Source: Candidatus Obscuribacter sp. (lineage in GTDB: Bacteria; Cyanobacteriota; Vampirovibrionia; Obscuribacterales; Obscuribacteraceae). Taken from it: a stretch of DNA of 64,000 nucleotides. A program made the position numbers and the translations under genes. Location of the stretch: assembly GCA_021772095.1 (NCBI GenBank), contig JADYXR010000151.1, positions 62,001 to 126,000 on the forward strand. Reading direction: 5' to 3'. Shown piece after piece: positions 36,045-44,775 of the stretch. The notes beneath the pieces were generated by a model. That model was not told where the DNA came from. It was given only the letters and a program-made list of their open reading frames with translations, and ran no database searches. The stretch's first letter is position 1, and every line of letters starts with the position of its first letter.

Positions 36045-36557
36045 ATGCTCGACGTAAGAAAACCGATGGGCTTGTTGTTCGTAATTCTCGGAGCATTGCT
36101 GTTCGTCTACGGCTATTTTTTCTCAGAAGCGGTGCCGTTTTATACTCCTGATTCCTGGTTTCCATTGAAGCTCAATCAGCCGGTTGGCGCATTCATGTTC
36201 ATCTTCGGTGCGATGATGCTTGCGCTGGCGCGATTTGTTCAACTCCATACGGCGGATCGTGAACTCGGTGAACGTGAACGTGAATTGAACAGGGCTGAGC
36301 GCAAACGCCAAAGAGCGATCGCGAAGCGCGAATTGGCGGCTGGCGCGCCGGACGACTCTGCGGATGCGATTCCTGGCGAATTGGAGGATGACGCTCCTGG
36401 CGAATTGGCGAGCGCTTCGGATCCAGGTTCTACTCTCTCGAAATCGGATGACCCAAGTTCCACTCTTGCGAAATCTCATGACGCAAACTCTGCCGGCGGA
36501 AGTTCCGCCGACCAAAAGTCGGATGACATAACCCCAACTAAAACTTCCGAAGAGTAA
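36045..36557 (+). CDS. Small membrane protein with charged tail
   Basis: The 170-residue protein has two helices (about 8-27 and 45-64), then a strongly charged helix (RELGERERELNRAERKRQRAIAKREL) and a disordered acidic tail with the repeated unit PGELE/PGELA and STLSKSDDP/STLAKSHD. It lies seven bases after the symporter. I know no family; it may be an accessory of the transporter or of the next protein. Confidence 0.6.
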   Translation: MLDVRKPMGLLFVILGALLFVYGYFFSEAVPFYTPDSWFPLKLNQPVGAFMFIFGAMMLALARFVQLHTADRELGERERELNRAERKRQRAIAKRELAAGAPDDSADAIPGELEDDAPGELASASDPGSTLSKSDDPSSTLAKSHDANSAGGSSADQKSDDITPTKTSEE

Positions 36558-36563
36558 GCGAAC

Positions 36564-37244
36564 ATGTCTGCAGGCAAGGTTATGTTCGCAGTGTTTGCCT
36601 TAGGCCTGGCGATTGTGTTCGGCGCTTCCGCTTTAGACAATCTCAATGATGATACCGTCTATAACCTGAGAGAACTTGCTGGTATCGGCATTCTTTCATT
36701 CGTCTTCATTGGCTGCGTATCTGTCATGACCATCTTCGGTTTGTCTGATGCCGTCTGTGCGTTCATGGAAGGACGAGGCGATCAACTGATGCACGACGGC
36801 GACGTAAGAGGCGCTCGGCGGTGGTATGACCGCTGCCTCTGGCTCCAGGATCATTTGTTGAACAACCTGTGGCGGCGCACTCGAATCGCCGGCAAACATG
36901 TCGCTACTTATCGAGCTAATCCGGAAGCTGAAAACGCAAATGACGAGGTTCATCTCGACCCGCCTCCCGGATATTGCCCTACTCACGTCCACACCCCCAT
37001 GGACCCGAACCAGAATCTCGAAGATGATTCTGAACCCGACGATGGTTCCGCTTCGCGGAAATGGTCGGTACCGCCCGCGGTGGCAAATAGTTTGTTCTAT
37101 AAGTACGTTTTCGGAATCGTTTTCACATTGGTCGCAATCGTTCACGCACTCGATGGTACTATGATTGGTGCCATGGGCATTTTATTTGTGGGCATCGGAT
37201 TGAATGCATACTGGCTGGCCACGAGTAAAGACCAGAATCCGTAA
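36564..37244 (+). CDS. Membrane protein of unknown function
   Basis: The 226-residue protein has two N-terminal helices (about 5-24 and 42-62), a cytoplasmic middle with a TPR-like helix (GDQLMHDGDVRGARRWYDRCLWLQDHLL) and an acidic loop, and two C-terminal helices (about 173-190 and 196-214). It is the last gene of the ssb-symporter operon. No family is recognised. The loop PPPGYCPTHVHTP has Cys and two His that could bind metal, which is only a guess. Confidence 0.6.
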   Translation: MSAGKVMFAVFALGLAIVFGASALDNLNDDTVYNLRELAGIGILSFVFIGCVSVMTIFGLSDAVCAFMEGRGDQLMHDGDVRGARRWYDRCLWLQDHLLNNLWRRTRIAGKHVATYRANPEAENANDEVHLDPPPGYCPTHVHTPMDPNQNLEDDSEPDDGSASRKWSVPPAVANSLFYKYVFGIVFTLVAIVHALDGTMIGAMGILFVGIGLNAYWLATSKDQNP

Positions 37245-37260
37245 TAACGACCGCTGAAAA

Positions 37261-37710
37261 TTACTCGTTTGTGCGCACGGCGGCGACGATGTTTTGCTTT
37301 ATCGAATCGAGGACCTGATCGACGTCTTCGAGTTGAATCCGATCACCGGTAAAGTGAACAAAGCCCTTGGTGTCGCCATCGTATCGAGGCACCAGGTGAA
37401 AATGAACATGCCTGACTTCCTCGGCAATGCAGGCCACGTAAACCATTTCGGCTCCAAGCCCTTTCTTGATCGCCGCCGCAATCACAGGCATCAGCGCACC
37501 GAGTTTTGCCGCGTCATCGCTTTCGACGTCTGCAAGCTGATGATAATGCTTTTTGAAAATTATCTGCGTGTGACCTTTCGAAATCGGCGATTCACACAAA
37601 GTGGCAATCAAATTGGGGTCTTCGTAAACTACCGGTGGCTTTGTGCCGTTTCCCTGTAACCACAGGCAGAACGGGCAGTTCGAGACTTTGCTGTCGGTTT
37701 CCGAAGGCAC
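37261..37710 (-). CDS. HIT-family nucleotide hydrolase or transferase
   Basis: HIT proteins hydrolyse nucleotide phosphoramidates or dinucleoside phosphates. The 149-residue protein has a CPFC start (zinc-type CxxC, as in many HIT proteins), YEDPNLIATLCESPISKGHTQIIFKKHYHQLADVES, and the histidine triad RHVHFHLVPRY. I chose GTG 37708-37710 because AAGGGG lies six bases before it and the length then fits. A longer frame to 37809 would run into the upstream spacer of the divergent kinase. Confidence 0.88.
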   Translation of the reverse strand: MPSETDSKVSNCPFCLWLQGNGTKPPVVYEDPNLIATLCESPISKGHTQIIFKKHYHQLADVESDDAAKLGALMPVIAAAIKKGLGAEMVYVACIAEEVRHVHFHLVPRYDGDTKGFVHFTGDRIQLEDVDQVLDSIKQNIVAAVRTNE

Positions 37711-37826
37711 AACTATCCCCTTCTCGGTGTTTATTTCAGTGTTTTGCCGGGCATTTAGAAGAAGAATATACAATAAAATTCTGGGCAGAGTCATTCGACG
37801 GCATCCCATGGGTAGAGTTCACTTTC

Positions 37827-39656
37827 ATGTCTAGTGCAATGAGTTTTTCAAACACCGACGAACGTACTAATCGACCTCATCCAATGCTCGGAGCACAAAT
37901 CGGGCAATACCGCATCCTCGATGTTGTCGGCGGCGGCGGGATGGGCATTGTCTTTCGCGCTCGCCAGGAAACTGTCGACCGTGATGTGGCTCTGAAATTG
38001 TTGCCACCAGAATTAGCTCATGATGAAATAAATTCAAAACGATTGGAGCGGGAAGCGAAGGCGCTCGCCAAGCTCAATCACCCCAACATCGTCACCACTT
38101 ATGACTTTGGTTTGACTCAACATGGTCAAGCTTATTTAGTTATGGAACTGGTTGATGGCGAGAGTTTGAAAGAACTGTTGCTGCGCGATGGCCGAATGGA
38201 ACTCAATCGCGCTATCAAAATTTTCATTCAAATGGCTGACGCCATGCGCTTTGCACACCAACACGGAATTGTGCATCGCGACTTGAAACCACACAACGTT
38301 ATGATTGCTCAGGCGCCATCGCCTGACTTCGTCAAGGTTTTGGACTTCGGAATTGCTCGCCTGGCTGATTCGCAGAAGCTCACACGCGTCGGTGAAATCA
38401 TCGGCAGCCCGCTCTATATGAGCCCCGAGCAGTGTCTCAGTGAACCTGTCGATCACCGCACCGATATTTACGCGCTCGGCGTTCTTATGTATGTCAGTTT
38501 GACAGGGCACGTTCCCTTCAAAGGCGACACGCTTTATGAAACCGTAGAACGCAAGTGCACCATGCCTCCGCCACGATTCGCCGATATCGCGCCGGAACTT
38601 GATATTCCTGGTTTTCTCGAAGAATTGATCAGGCATTGTTTGGCTGTGGAAAAGGAAGATCGTTTCCAGAGCATGGACGAAGTAAAGAAAATGTTGGAAT
38701 CAATAGGTTCCAGTCAGAAGAATCAGAAGCAGTTCGTGGCTGAGTCTACGGCTGTTTTAAACGGACCGATTGGAGTAACTAAGCGCCCAGCTCCTGCGCC
38801 CAAAACAATTAAAGAACGCATGCAGGAAAGTGCTGCTGCAAAAGGTGGCTTGGATAACGCCGCCGAGACCAAAAGCGCGCCACCGAAACTGCCGCGCCCA
38901 ACCGTGTCGCGAGGATCTGCATCAAGACCGGCTCGCACGCGCCCGGTTTCGGAAGCGAAGGGAATCGTAATCACGCCAGGCGTGATGGTACTCGCTGTTA
39001 TTTCTTTATTGGTGACGATGTTCGGCGGAATGTATCTGGGCATCAAAGTTATGGATGACGGCACATTCTTTCCTCGATCTAGTAGTGATACTACATCTGG
39101 TGCTTCACAGTCCGGAAATAAAACTTCCGACACTGCGCGAGTCATCACTCCTGTCGTTGACAGCCATCCAAACACCAAGGTGACCGCTGCGCAGAACGAA
39201 ACGAAAAACGGAGCACAAAACGCCACTCAACAAACCAGCAATCAACAAACCGGCACCAGGGTTTCTACCGAGCAAGCTGCGCATACGAACAGTGGCTCCA
39301 CTCAAGTATCTTCAAGCGGTGAGACAATCAGCACCGGTGCCAGTCTGACCAATCAAACATCGAACAAACAAACAGTGACGTCGTCAGCTCAGAGCGTCAC
39401 TCCTCCATCTGCACGAACCAAAAACACGACTCGGTCATCGGCATCTAATGAAACCGTTGGCGACCGTCAAGCGACTAAACCACGTCAACCCAGGGACCAC
39501 TCTCGCAAGACCGTCACTAATAAGAAACCGGTAACTCGAGTGCCGTCGGTTCCAACTCATAGAGTCGAGCCAACTACCGAGTCCGTCACCGGTGTTCACG
39601 TTCGCCACCTCGACCCAGACACTTGGGATAACTACAAGAAACTCAAACCATTCTAG
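37827..39656 (+). CDS. Membrane Ser/Thr protein kinase with Thr/Ser-rich outer part
   Basis: The Hanks kinase domain covers about residues 28-295: glycine loop GGGGMG (35-40), Lys57, HRDLKPHN (150-157), DFG (173-175) and SPEQ in the APE position, so it should be active. A Pro/Ala/Arg-rich juxtamembrane segment, one helix (about 385-410) and an outer region of about 200 residues rich in Thr, Ser, Asn and Gln follow. The outer part has no folded domain I recognise and looks like a wall-spanning stalk. I chose ATG 37827; the longer frame overlaps the HIT gene. It precedes the large adhesin-like gene. Confidence 0.9.
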   Translation: MSSAMSFSNTDERTNRPHPMLGAQIGQYRILDVVGGGGMGIVFRARQETVDRDVALKLLPPELAHDEINSKRLEREAKALAKLNHPNIVTTYDFGLTQHGQAYLVMELVDGESLKELLLRDGRMELNRAIKIFIQMADAMRFAHQHGIVHRDLKPHNVMIAQAPSPDFVKVLDFGIARLADSQKLTRVGEIIGSPLYMSPEQCLSEPVDHRTDIYALGVLMYVSLTGHVPFKGDTLYETVERKCTMPPPRFADIAPELDIPGFLEELIRHCLAVEKEDRFQSMDEVKKMLESIGSSQKNQKQFVAESTAVLNGPIGVTKRPAPAPKTIKERMQESAAAKGGLDNAAETKSAPPKLPRPTVSRGSASRPARTRPVSEAKGIVITPGVMVLAVISLLVTMFGGMYLGIKVMDDGTFFPRSSSDTTSGASQSGNKTSDTARVITPVVDSHPNTKVTAAQNETKNGAQNATQQTSNQQTGTRVSTEQAAHTNSGSTQVSSSGETISTGASLTNQTSNKQTVTSSAQSVTPPSARTKNTTRSSASNETVGDRQATKPRQPRDHSRKTVTNKKPVTRVPSVPTHRVEPTTESVTGVHVRHLDPDTWDNYKKLKPF

Positions 39657-39978
39657 TCGAGGCGCCAAGCGCGAACAGTCGGCGCAGTGTAGATTTGTTC
39701 TGAGATCTTCAAGAGAACTCACTGCTGACCCTCGATGACGGTCGCCTCCAGGTCAGGGACCTGTGCCGGTCCGCCGCATCAGCTTAGTTCGGGTTTCATC
39801 CAAACAATTTTTTGTAGTCTATGCAGATCAAGTCCTGAACTTGTGTTTTCGAGTTGTTTAGTGAAAGGATTTAACCAGAATCAACGTGGTAAAATCTGAC
39901 CTCGCGACTTTGCCTTGACCTGACGCGTTCTCGTCCGAGGCTGAATTCCGCACGCTCTCTCAATCTGGAGTTTCACCG
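39657..39978. promoter_or_regulatory. Spacer between the kinase and adhesin genes
   Basis: About 320 bases without a gene. CTGACC (39724-39729) and GGTCAG (39751-39756) form a loose inverted repeat. TAAAAT at 39890-39895 could be a -10 box for the adhesin gene, but no good -35 is seen at the right distance. Confidence 0.3.
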
Positions 39979-42900
39979 ATGAAAATTACGTCACCGAAAG
40001 CATCGTTCCTTTCGCGAACCTTGGCGATTGCAGCTCTCCTTTTGGGGGCGTCCGATCTCTCTGCTTATGCTGCTCACGAAGACAAAGTGTCATTCCGCGA
40101 GTTTCGCCAGCAATTTGAAGGCATCGATCGCAATGCTGCACGGAAGATGTTTCATCAACAGTTCGGCAGACCAGACAATAACAACAACAAGCCTCAGATT
40201 CAGGCAATCACCCCATATCAAAACATAATTACGGTTGGGGCCAACGGACAAGCTGTTTGCGGCGGCGACATCGCTGGACGTAACAACAAAGCGTTGAGAG
40301 AGAATCGTATTAAAAATCAATCGGTGCAAGAGCTGACAAATGGCTCCTTGACCAGAGTTAACCGCGGCGTCGATTTGGATTTGAGTTCAAACAACAGAAA
40401 CATTGTTTTAGGTAAAGGATTGTTCGGCACCAATGGTGGTGCTGTGGAAATCTCAGTGGGCGGCAAGAACGCTTCATATCAAGCCGGTTCCGTCGTTACC
40501 GCTGCCGAATATGTTGCAGTGAAACAAGCACTCGACGGTGGGCAAAAAGTTGAAGTGGACCGTGCTGGTAGAGCTATTGGCGGCACAGTTGACCTCGGTT
40601 CGCTGACTTCCGGCAACGCTGTAATGAAAGCGTCCAATCTTGTCATTCCTGACAATGTCACCACATACGGTGACTTCGGCAAAGGTTCCGATTTCCGTTT
40701 AAACGGTGAGTTGTCTAACTACGGTACCGTTCAAGTTTTGTCCTCCGACAAAGCTATCAAAGGCGGCGCGATACGCGCCGAAGATATTTCGAACCACAGT
40801 GGTGCTCTGATTTCTTCGACCGTTAACGTGCATCTCGATGCCGCTCGCAATTTGACCAACTATGGCGACATTCTTTCCACCGAAGGACTGACCATCTCCG
40901 CCGGTAATGAATTGAACAATGCCGGACGCATAGCCAGCAACGGTGCCTTGAATATTAACGCTGCCAGAACCAACAACAGTGGTGTTATGAGCTCCAGCTC
41001 CGCCAATGTCAACCTGGCATCTGCAGTCGACCTTGTAGTCAACAATCACAAGGGAACAATCGCCGCGGTCAATGGTGCTATCAATGTTAGAGACGCATCC
41101 TATATAGGTTCTGGCAATTCGTACGTAAATGGCGGCGATTTGATCAGTCTCGATCTCAATCTTAATTCCGGTCACGGGACTGCTAACGTCAACGTCAATG
41201 ATTTGACCGGGAATATCAACGGAACCGGCACTGCTAGCCATGTTACGGCATCGACTGATTTGCTCAAGGTAGGCAATGTTTGCCTGACCGGCGACCCAAC
41301 CTTCTATAACACTGCCGGTGGAATCCTGATCAACGATGACGTAATTGTCGCTGAAGATCTTGTCTTCATCGCAACCGGCGGCATCGCAACTACAGAGGGC
41401 GTTGAAATTCGCGCTGGGGATGCCACCAAGGGTTACAACATCACGTTCATCTCCGGAGCCACGATCACGTCTGTCAGTGGTGGAGCATCTCAGCCTATCA
41501 TTGGACCAGTATCGGGATTGCCACCTTACGCTAACAGTGGTACCGTCACGATTTCGGCTAAGGCATCTAAAAATGCCGCTGGTGTCGATTTTGGTTTGAA
41601 CACGGTCGTGTCATCGCGCAGCACGGATATAGCCAACGATCGCGATGGCGGTAACATCAGCATCTTCGCGTTTGGCAAATCCGGTTTGATTGATGCTGGT
41701 TCAGCACGTCTTGAATCCGGTGGACAAAAACTTGGAAGCGGTGGCGACATCACTATGGCGACGGGGGCCTCTTCACCGGACCTGTACAGTATCGTCACTG
41801 GTGCCATTGATACCACCAACCAGGTTGGTGGACCGCAGGGCGTCGGAGGCGACGTGCTACTGGTGACCGCTGCTCCCGTCATCATTGGCGGTAAGTCCGT
41901 CACGTATGATGACAAAGGTGCTCTTGTCGGGCCCGCGTCACTAGAGGCGGGACCGAAATTAGCGAAAGGCGACATTCTCTTCAACTCGAACGGCTCTATT
42001 ATCGGAGGCACGGATGTAAAGGTCGCCGGACAAATTGAGGCATACTCAGGCAACACTCTCGAAATAAGAAACACAGTTGAAGCTTCAGAAGCTACGCTGT
42101 CAGCCGATTTCGCTCAGAGAACCTTCGATGCCGGCAATGTTGTAGCTGGAGCTGTATCTCTACAAACTGGTAAGGGTGGTTTCATCGGCACCGGTCCTGT
42201 CGACGGTATGGTGATCGACACCAATAGTTTGAACATTAACTCTCCACGCGGATTTGCTTCTATTCTGGGTACCGGCACTGGTGTTCTAGACTTGAATAGC
42301 ACTGGAGGCACTATTTTAATCGTCGATTCGCCCCTTCAAGAGATTCAAGGAACCGCTCAGGCCTCTTCTACAGTTGTTCTCCGCGGCGACAAAATCAACC
42401 CAACCGGCAACGTCTCATCGGGCGATGTTCTCAGTTTGGTCTCGATCACAGCACCGCTAGTCAATACGGATCCAACACAGTACGGCTCTGAGTATTTGAT
42501 TCTGAGCGCTCCGACGATTGGAACGAGTGTTGGTTCTCCGTTCCAACTGAACGAGAATGTGCAACAAGTTGACGTCTTCCAATCGGGTACTGCATTCATC
42601 AACTCGAACGCTCCGAAGAGCATTTTGATTGGTGACGTTGACGTTACCGGCAACTTTACCTTCCGCTCCAACTCCGGAATCGAATTAGGAATTGACTCGG
42701 TATCAGTATTCCAGACTGGCGGTAAGCTCGATATTGCCACCACTGCTGGCACAGTGCAAGTTAATGACGATGTCCAGGTTGCGGCCGTGACTGAAATCAG
42801 CATTCTCAACACTGGTACGAGCAAGAAAGACAAAATTCTTTTTGGAGAGAACTCAAGGATTACCACCGCCGCTGCAGGTGATATCACCATCGGTCTGGGG

Positions 42901-43113
42901 ACTCAAGGAGTGCCGGTTGTTCCTACATTCACGAATCCGGTCCTTTCCACGGTAGGTACGGGAACCATTACTTTCTTTGGTAATGCCTTATCCGCCAAAG
43001 GCGCCGACAGTTCTATCGAAGCTAACGATGCTGCGGTCGTGATATTCAATTCGGTAAACGCGAAGAACGTTGGCCTCGAAGGCAACGTATCGATCCTCAC
43101 ATCTAGTCAATAA
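39979..43113 (+). CDS. Filamentous-haemagglutinin-like exported protein
   Basis: The 1044-residue protein has a Sec signal (SRTLAIAALLLGASDLSAYA) and then a long run of short beta-strand repeats rich in Gly, Asn, Ser, Thr and Val (for example LTNYGDILSTEGLTISAGNELNNAGRIASNGALNINA), the pattern of a right-handed beta-helix as in filamentous haemagglutinins. An N-terminal segment of about 70 residues (FREFRQQFEGIDRNAARKMFHQQFG) precedes it. No membrane anchor, sorting signal or C-terminal secretion domain is visible; it simply ends ILTSSQ. No TpsB-type outer-membrane partner lies nearby. A strong terminator follows. It is probably a surface adhesin or matrix protein. Confidence 0.78.
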   Translation: MKITSPKASFLSRTLAIAALLLGASDLSAYAAHEDKVSFREFRQQFEGIDRNAARKMFHQQFGRPDNNNNKPQIQAITPYQNIITVGANGQAVCGGDIAGRNNKALRENRIKNQSVQELTNGSLTRVNRGVDLDLSSNNRNIVLGKGLFGTNGGAVEISVGGKNASYQAGSVVTAAEYVAVKQALDGGQKVEVDRAGRAIGGTVDLGSLTSGNAVMKASNLVIPDNVTTYGDFGKGSDFRLNGELSNYGTVQVLSSDKAIKGGAIRAEDISNHSGALISSTVNVHLDAARNLTNYGDILSTEGLTISAGNELNNAGRIASNGALNINAARTNNSGVMSSSSANVNLASAVDLVVNNHKGTIAAVNGAINVRDASYIGSGNSYVNGGDLISLDLNLNSGHGTANVNVNDLTGNINGTGTASHVTASTDLLKVGNVCLTGDPTFYNTAGGILINDDVIVAEDLVFIATGGIATTEGVEIRAGDATKGYNITFISGATITSVSGGASQPIIGPVSGLPPYANSGTVTISAKASKNAAGVDFGLNTVVSSRSTDIANDRDGGNISIFAFGKSGLIDAGSARLESGGQKLGSGGDITMATGASSPDLYSIVTGAIDTTNQVGGPQGVGGDVLLVTAAPVIIGGKSVTYDDKGALVGPASLEAGPKLAKGDILFNSNGSIIGGTDVKVAGQIEAYSGNTLEIRNTVEASEATLSADFAQRTFDAGNVVAGAVSLQTGKGGFIGTGPVDGMVIDTNSLNINSPRGFASILGTGTGVLDLNSTGGTILIVDSPLQEIQGTAQASSTVVLRGDKINPTGNVSSGDVLSLVSITAPLVNTDPTQYGSEYLILSAPTIGTSVGSPFQLNENVQQVDVFQSGTAFINSNAPKSILIGDVDVTGNFTFRSNSGIELGIDSVSVFQTGGKLDIATTAGTVQVNDDVQVAAVTEISILNTGTSKKDKILFGENSRITTAAAGDITIGLGTQGVPVVPTFTNPVLSTVGTGTITFFGNALSAKGADSSIEANDAAVVIFNSVNAKNVGLEGNVSILTSSQ

Positions 43114-43133
43114 GAGTAAGATACAACACATGC

Positions 43134-43170
43134 AAATCGCCTGCCTGCACTTCTGCGGGCAGGCGATTTT
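43134..43170 (+). terminator. Strong terminator after the adhesin-like gene
   Basis: AAATCGCCTGCC (43134-43145) pairs perfectly with GGCAGGCGATTT (43158-43169) over a 12-base loop, and the A and T ends make it usable from both strands. The remaining spacer to 43404 shows no gene. Confidence 0.9.
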
Positions 43171-43404
43171 GATATTCGAGGTTGCGAAATTGGTGCCGGT
43201 TCGATTGCTGCTGCGCCCGCTTGAGTGGTGCCCCATACAAGCAGCTCCGCGCAGGCTCCCATCTACTGGTTGAAACCTTCGCCGTATTTAAAAATGTGAG
43301 CGATAAAAACGTTGCCGGTGGAAATATTTTGTTCAGGGGATTAAGACCAAACTTTATCAAATCGGCAGGCGATGTTCGCGAGCACTTAAATTCTCAACCA
43401 TTCT

Positions 43405-44061
43405 CTAATCCTTCTTCAATCCCTTGAGCAAATGGTTTCTGACCAGCATGGCCTTGGGTTGAACCGGCTTACCTTTCTTCAGCAAATTGCGCGCGATCAA
43501 CGAGATTGCAACAACGATAGCTGCATCAAGATCCGCTTCGGTAGTGTTGGAATAATCGTGCCACGCATTTGGAGTGCCTTTGAATGGTATCGCATTCAGT
43601 TCTTCAAAAATTGGTTCTGTGAATTCATCCGGTCGAGAATCTTCCAGTTTGTCGGCAAGATAAACTATCTTAGACGTAATCGACATGCCGATTCCGCCGA
43701 GTGTGTGTTCTGCGATTGCGGACAAAACTTCTTTGTTTGTAATGCGTAGTTCTTTGTGAACGGTCAAAGCGGCCACCGGTCCGTGCAAAATTTGTCCGTA
43801 CTCTTCTTCGTCAGGAGTGAGCACCATTCCATGAGAGAGCGCGATTTCAATCAGTTCTTTCGCTTTGATTTCTTTGCACGAATCGTGCAACCAGCATGCC
43901 AGTTCCACGGCAAACGGATCTTCGCCCATTGCTAAAGCGATTTCACGGCCCACGACAACCACGCCTTCGATGTGCTCGAAGCGTTTCTTCGACACGCGCT
44001 CCTGAACCCAGGATTCTGCGAATTTAAGTGTGACGTTTGACGGGATTCCGGGAATGCTCAT
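43405..44061 (-). CDS. yqeK: YqeK-like HD phosphohydrolase (symmetrical Ap4A hydrolase)
   Basis: YqeK proteins hydrolyse diadenosine tetraphosphate to two ADP. The 218-residue protein has the HD-domain metal residues: RFEHIEGVV, CWLHDSCKE (the HD pair), HGPVAALTVHKE and AEHTLGGIGMS, then KIVYLADKLEDSR. It lies directly after nadD on the same strand, the common nadD-yqeK order in Gram-positive and cyanobacterial genomes, which supports the call. The ATG is at 44059-44061, 62 bases from nadD. Confidence 0.9.
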   Translation of the reverse strand: MSIPGIPSNVTLKFAESWVQERVSKKRFEHIEGVVVVGREIALAMGEDPFAVELACWLHDSCKEIKAKELIEIALSHGMVLTPDEEEYGQILHGPVAALTVHKELRITNKEVLSAIAEHTLGGIGMSITSKIVYLADKLEDSRPDEFTEPIFEELNAIPFKGTPNAWHDYSNTTEADLDAAIVVAISLIARNLLKKGKPVQPKAMLVRNHLLKGLKKD

Positions 44062-44123
44062 GTGACTTTACTTGGGTCTTCGATTGTCGCGCGATTTGCT
44101 TAACGGGTTTCTATTGTATTCGA

Positions 44124-44768
44124 TCACTTCGCCGACGCTGATTGGGTTTTGAAGTATCCTCGTTTTTCAATCAACTCATTAACCGCCGGAGGCACCATAT
44201 ATAATACTGTTTTTCCGGCGCGAATCCGTTCTCTTATATTCGATCCCGACACTGCGATTCCAGGGAAGTCGACTAAAACTATATCGGCATTGTCGAAGCC
44301 GATGTTTGTATCCGTCGACTCTTCACCTACCATTCTAAGCGCTTTGTCACTTTCGTCAATGTATCGCAGCCGAGGGACTACCAGCACACGGCATAGTGAA
44401 AGCAATTCTTCGAAATTTTTCCAGGTGTGCAGGTGCGGCAGATTGTCGCCGCCGATGATCAAATTGATCTTTATATCTTCACCATATATGGTGCGAACTT
44501 CTTTGACCGTGTCTATGGTATACGACGGACCGACACGTTCCAATTCGATGGCAGAGGGCACGAAATGCGGGTTTTCCGCCGTTGCCGATTGCACCATCTC
44601 GTAGCGAAAGTTACCATCAAGTAATTGATCGGCACGATGTGGTGGCGTCGGGCTGGTGACGAATAAAACTTTGTCCAGTTTAAATTGATCGCGCGCGCAC
44701 TCGGCAATAATTAAATGGCCCATGTGGATCGGGTTGAAAGTGCCGCAGAATAAGCCGATTTGACGCAA
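44124..44768 (-). CDS. nadD: Nicotinate-nucleotide adenylyltransferase
   Basis: NadD joins nicotinate mononucleotide and ATP to form deamido-NAD in NAD synthesis. The nucleotidyltransferase motif GLFCGTFNPIHMGHL is at the N-terminus, PTPPHR and IIGGDNLPHLHTWKNFEELL follow, and the C-terminal ISGSxIR-like motif reads VSGSNIRERI. I chose the TTG at 44766-44768: GGA is close by and the protein then begins RQIGLFCG as in the family, with 214 residues. A longer frame from GTG 44846 overlaps alr. It is seven bases after the alr stop, so alr-nadD-yqeK form one operon. Confidence 0.93.
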   Translation of the reverse strand: MRQIGLFCGTFNPIHMGHLIIAECARDQFKLDKVLFVTSPTPPHRADQLLDGNFRYEMVQSATAENPHFVPSAIELERVGPSYTIDTVKEVRTIYGEDIKINLIIGGDNLPHLHTWKNFEELLSLCRVLVVPRLRYIDESDKALRMVGEESTDTNIGFDNADIVLVDFPGIAVSGSNIRERIRAGKTVLYMVPPAVNELIEKRGYFKTQSASAK

Positions 44769-44775
44769 TTCCTGT

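Noticed and set aside
43171..43404. Possible small RNA in the spacer after the adhesin terminator
   Set aside because: No convincing promoter, long stem or known RNA pattern.
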